DNA from: Posidonia oceanica
Lineage: Eukaryota > Streptophyta > Magnoliopsida > Alismatales > Posidoniaceae
NCBI GenBank assembly: GCA_037176725.1
Contig: JAZBRS010000011.1
Coordinates: 2,728,001 to 2,792,000 of the forward strand
Direction: 5' to 3'
Length of the DNA: 64,000 nucleotides
Positions within the stretch are counted from its first letter, which is position 1, and each line of letters begins with the position of its first letter. The position numbers were made by a program, and so were the translations under genes. Below the pieces are notes generated by a model. That model saw nothing but the letters and a program-made list of their open reading frames with translations, ran no database searches and was not told where the DNA came from. Positions 57,969-64,000 of the stretch are shown in pieces.

Positions 57969-58075
57969 TGTGAAAGGAAAAGAAAAATGAGATTATTCCA
58001 TTACAAAGGATAGGAGTTACATATATCGAGGAATATCCAATAACCCAACTAGACTAAGGTCTAATAAGTCTAACA
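57969..58075 (-). repeat. 5' LTR of Copia 4 (unpaired)
   Basis: This 107-bp LTR reads on the minus strand from TGTTAGACTTATTAG to CCTTTCACA and is followed by the primer binding site. Confidence 0.85.
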
Positions 58076-58080
58076 GTGAT

Positions 58081-58613
58081 TATATATGTTCTCCGTTCTG
58101 TCAGTACTTATTTTAATATCAATGATATTCTTTTGTAATGTTTATTTCACAATCATTACTGAATTATCTCATATTAATCTTTTAGTTTTTTCCAATTGTA
58201 TTATCTGATCTTAAAATTCACTTTCCTGAAATCTATGTCTCTACTTGGTTTTTGTATCACAAACGTTGCTTAGGTTTATCTTCTCATCGATTTTCAATTT
58301 TTAAGTTTTAAGTGAAATAGCAAAACCATTTAAAGAAACAACATTTATTTATTTTTAAATGTTTCAAAAAGAAATATATTTCTTTTAGACTAACAAGATG
58401 TGAGTTTTTTTCCTTTAAAAAACACTTCAAAAAAAGAAACTGTAAATACACTTAAGTCATCTTAACTACATTTTTGTTTAACTATAAATTCACTTCATGG
58501 TATATAATTGGTTAATATTTCATATAATCATTTGACATCTGCAATCACTTGGCCATCACCTACGAGCATTGGTAAAAAAAAGAAGAAAGTCTAATTGTGG
58601 TTTAGCCGAAATT
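58081..58613. other. Intron between Copia 4 and Copia 5
   Basis: Very AT-rich. At about 58,575-58,600 there is an extra copy of AAAGAAGAAAGTCTAATTG, the first bases of the adjacent Copia 5 LTR, which may be a small LTR scrap or a polymerase-slippage copy. Confidence 0.55.
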
Positions 58614-58618
58614 GTACA

Positions 58619-58755
58619 TACTAGATTGAAAAAAGAAGAAAGTCTAATTGGATTAAGGTATGTAGTTACACATATATAGGGTTTCTCAGATAAATAGATA
58701 TCCAATAACCTAAATAACAAAAACCACTAAACTACATAACATAACATCTCTAACA
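58619..58755 (-). repeat. 3' LTR of Copia 5
   Basis: On the minus strand it starts TGTTAGAGATG and ends CAATCTAGTA. It follows the purine tract CCAGCTTGTGGGAGAG. Confidence 0.9.
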
Positions 58756-58769
58756 CTCTCCCACAAGCT

Positions 58770-61700
58770 GGAACATATATATCTATCATGTCTAACCCAA
58801 CTTGGTACATAAAAAGCCAAAAATCCCTACACCCAATCCTTTAGTGAAAATATTAGCCAGCTGCTCTGACGACTGAGTATATGGTGTTGAAATAATTCCT
58901 CGCATCATCATATGTCTCTAATGTAATGGCAGTCAACTTCTATATGCTTAGTTCGTTCATGAAAGGTGGGATTCTTGACAATAAACATAGCTGCTTGATT
59001 ATCACAGTGCACAGGAATTGATGTCTCGACTGTGAAATCAAGCTCTGACACATGAGTGATCTGACCAGTTCGCAGGCCGTTTGTGCCATAGACTTGTATT
59101 CTGTCTCTGCACTGGATCGGGATACTACATTCTGCTTCTTGCTACGCCAAATAACCAGATTTCCTCCGACATATGTGCAAAATCCTGACGTAGACCTTCT
59201 GTCTCCCGTATATCCTAAATCAAAATATGCTTCTATCTTCAAATGACCAATGTTCCTGTATATCAACCCCTTTCCAGGTGCACCTTTGACATATGCAAGA
59301 ACTCGTAATGCTCCATCCTAATGTACTTTCCTAGGTTTATGCATTAATTAACTTAAGAGACTGACTACATAGGAAATGTCTAGTCGTGTCACCGTCAAAT
59401 ATATAAGTTTACCAATCAATCGTCTACATGACTGGGATCCTGCAACAACTCTGAAGTAGTATCCTAGAACAATGATGTCTGATCAATGGGAGTACTTTCA
59501 GACTTGCATCCCAACAATCCTATCTCCTGGAGAAGGTCCAGAACATACTTTCTCTGACAATGCTATCTTCTACTTTCTATAGGCAAACTCAATCTTGAGG
59601 AAGTACCGTGGCTTACCCATATCTTTAGTGACAAAATGTGTCCTAAGATGCTCCTTTATCTGCTTGATGTCCACTGTATCACTGCCCTGTCACTAATATA
59701 TCATCAACATAGACCGCCAGTAAGACACACCCATTTGTAGTCTTCCTGTAGAACAAAGAGTGATCAACAGCACATCTCTGGAAGCCTCATGTCATGACTA
59801 CCTGACTGAATTTTTCAAACTAGGGACTTTGTTTTAATCCATAAATAGCCTTCTTCAATCTGCATACTCTATCCTCTCCCTAAGCAACATACCTTGGAGG
59901 TTGCTCCATAAACACAGAATCTACCAGATCACCATATAAGAAAACATTCTTCACATCTAGTTGGCACAGCTCTCATAAATTATTTATAGCAATAAACAAT
60001 AATACTCTGACAGAGTTGAGACGTGCAACAGATAAGAAGGACTCTGCGTAGTCAACTCCATAAGTCTGAGTGAAACCCCGAGCAACCAGTCTAGCTTTAT
60101 ACGTATCAACTGTGCCATCAGCTCTGTACTTCACCGTATATACCCATCTACAGGTGACTACAGTGACTACAGTGGCTCCAACAATGCGGGTCACCAACTC
60201 CCAAGTGCCACGATCTGATAATACTACTATTTCCTTATCCATAGCTGCCTTCCATTTTGGATGTAGCAGTGCCTCCTGATAATCCCTAGGAAGTGACTCA
60301 GAGAAAATGAACAGAGCAAAGGTACGAAACATAGAGTGAAAAGAATCATAAGATACAAAATTTAAAATGAGATGAGCTGTGGAGAAATGGGTATCCTTAC
60401 GAAGTGTAATAGGGAGCTCAGACTCAATTGGAGGCGGATTTGCAGTTACAGAGGAAGATGGCTCTGTCGTTGGAGACAAGTTGGTCTTCTAACGGCGACG
60501 ATATACCTGCAAGGGGAGAAGGACCTCCTGATTGGCAGGAATGTCCTGAATTGCACCTGTGGAAGGAAGATCAACAATAGATAGAAGAGGATACTCAACA
60601 TCCAATGTGGCACCATCGGACCAGTTTGTGGACTCAAAAAATATGACATCAGCACACACAAGATACCTTTTTATTGGAGGATGAAAACATCGATAATCTC
60701 TTTGAGTGCGAGAGTAACCAACAAACAAGCACTTGATAGATCTAGGGGACAATTTATCAAGACCAGGAGAGAGATCCTGGACAAAGACAAGACACCCAAA
60801 AACCTTTGGTAGTAAAGAAAACAACTCTATATCTAACTGAAGACGTCTAATGGGAAATTCACCTCCTAACGGTGTAGAAGACATCCTGTTTATGAGATAT
60901 TTGACCGTGAGAATAGCATCAGACCAAAGAAACTTAGGAACATTCATATGTAACATGAAAGTGCAAGTGACATCAAACTGATTTTTTATTTCTGTAATAA
61001 AATTTTTGAGAACATCAGACATATGACTGCGATCCTTAAGCAAATATACCCATGACACTTTTGAGAAGTCATCAATAAAAACAATATAATAACGATGACC
61101 AGAAACAGACTGGACTCTGGCTGGACCCTAGATGTCACAATGAACTAACTCAAACAACTTTTGATTAGACACAAGACGCAAATGCTTAAAGGATTGATTA
61201 GACACAAGACGCAAATGCTTAAAGGAAGCACAATGGTGCTTGCCTAACTAACACGACTCACACTCGAATGGAGAAACTGAAACCCATAGCAAGGCTTGCT
61301 GTAACTTCTGATGTGATGGATGGCCTAACCGGTGATGCCATAAGACAGAAGACTTAGATGCAGACGCCATAGATGCAAGTCCTCGAGATATATCATCACT
61401 GGCCAGAATGTACACACCAATGCCTCGATCACGGCCCAAACCAATCCTCCTTTCCGTCCGTAAATCCTGAAAAGTACAGTGAAAAGGGAAAAAAGTTACA
61501 TAACAAAGTAATTACTTGGTGATGGCACAAATGGAAAGAAGGTTAACTAGAAAATCAGGTACATAAAAGACTTTTTTAAGTGACAGCTGAGCAGAGGCCT
61601 GCACAACCCCTTCTCCATTGATAGAACAGGACCAACTATCAACGATGGCTACTGAACAAATATTAGAAAGCTGAGACAAACGTGTAAAAAAGGTTTTTGT

Positions 61701-62707
61701 ACATGACATATGGGAAGAGGCACCTGAGTCAATGATCCAGGGATACTCCCTAGAGGACAGGAGGGCACTAGTACCTAAGGAAATGGCATGGGAATAGTGG
61801 CGGCAAAGTCAATGACCTTTAGCTGTAGGAACCATTCATAGTCAGCCTGAAAAATGGAAACTACCTGCTCCTCGCTGGTGGAAGTAGTAGGAGATGACTC
61901 AGTGGTAACATTTGCTATCTGAGGATGGCCAATAATACCCCAACATTTGTCTATCTTGTATGCCATCCGTCCACAGTGTGAGCATCGTGGACGTCCTCTA
62001 GTGTCTCCGCATCCACGACCTCCTCCTCGGAAGCCACCATGTCTACGGCCTCTCATAGCTGCCATTGCTGACTGTTCTAACATTATAGTAGGGGTGGCTG
62101 TGGAAATCTGGAGAACTCTGGCAAAGGTAGTCTGTAAGTTAGGAACACTGTCAGCACTCAATATCGCTCAATATCTGACCCCTTATCTAAGAACTAAGAT
62201 CCACATTCAGACTAGATAAGTAGGCGGCAACAGCAAGCTCCTCACAATACTTGTGCAACTGTGTAATGTCAACTGTCGATGGCTGATAAATGTCAAGCTC
62301 ATCAAGAAGACCACGAAAAGCAATGAAGTGCTCCTGAACCAACCGATCACCTTGACGTAAAGTGAACAACTGCTCATATATCTCAAATACTCGAGATATA
62401 TTCTTCTCGTGGCCATATGTGAGACGTAAAGTATCCCAGATTTTTTTCGCCGGACGTAACATCATAACCCCCCGTGCGACCAAAGGCTCCATACTGTTAA
62501 CCAACCACGAGACAATAGCCGTATCTTTAGCAAGCCAATCTTCATACGTATCTGCTTTGCTGTCAAGAGACGGATGTGTGAGATGCTTTACCTTCCGATG
62601 TGTCAAAACAAAAGTCTCAAAATTCTGTGACTAGAAGAGATAATTCTTGCCAGAAAGCTTCTCCGAAGTGCCACTAAGATTCTTCACCAAAGAATCATGA
62701 GAAGCCA
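58770..62707 (-). pseudogene. Copia 5 gag-pol remnant
   Basis: Gag begins at 62,707 (MASHDSLVKNLSGTSEKLSG). The nucleocapsid knuckle reads CSHCGRMAYKIDKCWG, with the histidine replaced by tyrosine. The protease DSGASSHMSCTKTFF is intact (about 61,720). Integrase is at 61,440-60,600 and contains an 11-residue duplication. RT includes VDTYKARLVARGFTQTYGVD then YAESF (about 60,080) and the catalytic YVDDIL at about 59,710. RNase H has YTGDRRSTSGFCTYVGGNLV (about 59,220). Stops lie between most domains. Confidence 0.9.
61162..61227 (-). repeat. 33-bp in-frame tandem duplication in Copia 5 integrase
   Basis: TGATTAGACACAAGACGCAA and 13 further bases occur twice back to back (starts 61,162 and 61,195). 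On the minus strand this repeats SFKHLRLVSNQ, adding 11 residues without shifting frame. Confidence 0.92.
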
Positions 62708-63262
62708 TAATAACCAGATACGAAAACAGTAAATAAAACAGATGCACAAAAGATACTGGGAGCAAAAACAAATCACCAACACAGCAGCTGGACTGCAGCA
62801 CTAAATCGTGGACGTGACAGGCCCACGGTGGAGACAATGTAGTATGCGACAGCCTAGGACATCCACCCAAACAGTGATTGGTCTGCCAACATCACTATCC
62901 GAACTGACGTCAGGAGGAGGAAGACTTGAGGTGGGCCGGCAGGGGTGGAGGAATCACTGGAGAGGTGCTGCGAGGCCGGTAGCAACAGTCGGCCCTACCG
63001 GTGGCACGGGAAGAAGGGTCGGACGGCTTTGACGGTGCCAGCAGGGACTGCTGGAGCAACCGGCGACAACGGACGGCCCTGCAAACGGCGCAGGAGAGGT
63101 TCTCCTACATGGTCGATGGCGGAGGAAGGGTGGGAGGTGCCGTCTGGTCGACTCTGGTGGCGGATCCGGCGTGTCCAGTCGCCGGCAGTGGTTGTGAGCG
63201 GGTGGACGGCGGCGGTTAGATTTAGAGAAGGGATTAGGGTAAAACCTAAAGCTCTGGTACCA

Positions 63263-63399
63263 TATTAGATTGAAGAAAGAAGAAAGTCTAATTGCATTAG
63301 GGTATGTAGTTACACATATATAAGATTTCTCAGATAAATGAATATCCAATAACCCAAATAACCAAGACCACTAAACTACATAACATAACATCTCTAACA
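63263..63399 (-). repeat. 5' LTR of Copia 5
   Basis: This 137-bp LTR pairs with 58,619-58,755, with roughly a dozen visible differences. TATATATGTGTAACTACAT on the minus strand is the probable TATA region. Confidence 0.9.
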
Positions 63400-63404
63400 G
63401 TACA

Positions 63405-64000
63405 TTTACACAAAAAATTATTATTTTGAAAATTTACAATTATCTCTCTTCAACTCTACTCGCATTGTCCCATTTTATGACATGCAAGTTTTGCATGTGT
63501 TCCACTAGTTACAATAAATAAAAGATAGCAAAGCAAGGATGCCGACACAAATAGGTGAAAGCATATTGAATAACATAGTGAGAAATGAATTAGAAATGAT
63601 AAGGGCACCAGATGTTGCGCATAAGATGACCGACAATCAACTTGGGTGGTGTGATAAAGCATGGTTCCTTGTCCTACACAGGACATTTAGGAGTGGTGAA
63701 CTGGTGACTTAGTTCTAATCAAAAGATTTAAAGGGATAGACTACCAGAACTTTTAATGCAGAAAAAGGATTCCTGCAGTCGATGCCGCATGATGAGACCT
63801 AGGCAGGCAAGTGTCTTGAAATTTAGTAGTTTGACAGATTATAGACATATAAGCAAACAGTTAGCTAATATCTCAATTTTTCTCATGTTATAAGTAACTT
63901 GGGTTTAGAAAATGGTTATTGAATAAACACAGTTTCTTGGGCATGTTCTTGGGACTACTCTCATTTATCACATCCATAGCAACATGGCATCCTCCAGTGT
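63405..64000. other. Right-edge intron sequence
   Basis: No exon of MED13 and no repeat end recognised. The expected upstream MED13 segment (FGDVF region) is not present here. Confidence 0.6.

Larger units (their letters stand above)
55110..58075 (-). mobile_element. Ty1/Copia element 4, truncated (5' LTR to integrase)
   Basis: Only the 5' half of this minus-strand Copia exists. It has the 5' LTR (57,969-58,075), a primer binding site TGGTATCAAGAGC just inside, gag, protease and integrase, and it stops at about 55,110 in the region after FHPPS. RT, RNase H and the 3' LTR are absent, and no matching LTR occurs elsewhere in the window. The left border is approximate. Confidence 0.85.
58619..63399 (-). 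mobile_element. Ty1/Copia element 5, TSD GTACA
   Basis: A complete-length (4.78 kb) minus-strand Copia. It has two 137-bp LTRs and a perfect GTACA duplication (58,614-58,618 and 63,400-63,404). The primer binding site TGGTACCAGAGC is on the minus strand at 63,262-63,251. Order is LTR, leader, gag, protease, integrase, RT, RNase H, LTR. It lies in the MED13 sense direction. Internal frames are decayed. Confidence 0.94.

Noticed and set aside
63405..64000. Possible upstream MED13 exon at the right edge
   Set aside because: Both strands were read for the expected LSGLSYMRFGDVF-type sequence with a splice acceptor. Nothing matched.
1..64000. CRISPR arrays, bacterial operons, riboswitches or plasmid origins
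   Set aside because: The window is plant nuclear DNA with spliceosomal introns and plant retrotransposons. The direct repeats seen are LTRs, tandem duplications or SINE target duplications.

Overview
The window is a piece of a large, transposon-rich angiosperm nuclear genome. It holds one host protein-coding gene, on the minus strand, and that gene is only partly inside the window. Twelve exons between 54,450 and 5,782 join in phase through GT-AG introns into about 1,024 residues with no stop. They match the middle of MED13 (GRAND CENTRAL/MAB2 in Arabidopsis), the large subunit of the Mediator CDK8 kinase module, from roughly Arabidopsis residue 185 to 1,070. The N-terminal exons lie beyond the right edge and the C-terminal exons beyond the left edge. 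The species cannot be named from this sequence.

Almost everything else is intron packed with transposable elements. From left to right: a hAT-like repeat end (1-256), a Ty3/gypsy gag-protease remnant (about 2,150-4,300), and a 1.27-kb non-autonomous LTR element with target-site duplication (TSD) AGAGG (4,365-5,632). Exons 12 to 7 follow (5,782-10,726), with a 300-bp intron duplication and SINEs. A 23.9-kb intron (10,727-34,588) holds a LINE split by a 2.8-kb solo LTR with TSD CAAAT, and a Copia element. That Copia carries a hAT-like insertion with 8-bp TSD ATCTCGAC, and the hAT carries a 1.93-kb non-autonomous LTR element with TSD AAATA. Exon 6 (34.6-34.8 kb) is followed by a second Copia (36,424-41,329) and exons 5 and 4 (41.8-42.3 kb). 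An 8.8-kb intron then holds a LINE and a third Copia (45,251-49,962, TSD TCCCC). Exons 3 to 1 (51.1-54.5 kb) are followed by a truncated Copia with one LTR (about 55,110-58,075) and a fifth Copia (58,619-63,399, TSD GTACA).

The main discovery candidate is the non-autonomous LTR family. Two copies (4,365-5,632 and 27,882-29,814) share LTRs, primer binding site, leader and 3' part but have different middles. In the larger copy the middle contains an antisense fragment of S-adenosylhomocysteine hydrolase (AdoHcy hydrolase/SAHH), next to about four 104-bp tandem repeats, three of which carry a G-box-like CACGTG or near match. This looks like a gene-capturing retroelement related to the neighbouring Copia elements.

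All Copia and LINE coding regions are decayed by stops and frameshifts. Four LINE pieces and most minus-strand Copias lie in the MED13 sense direction. The MED13 reading frame itself is clean, so the host gene is probably functional despite introns of 24, 8.8 and 6.9 kb and two open-ended flanking introns.
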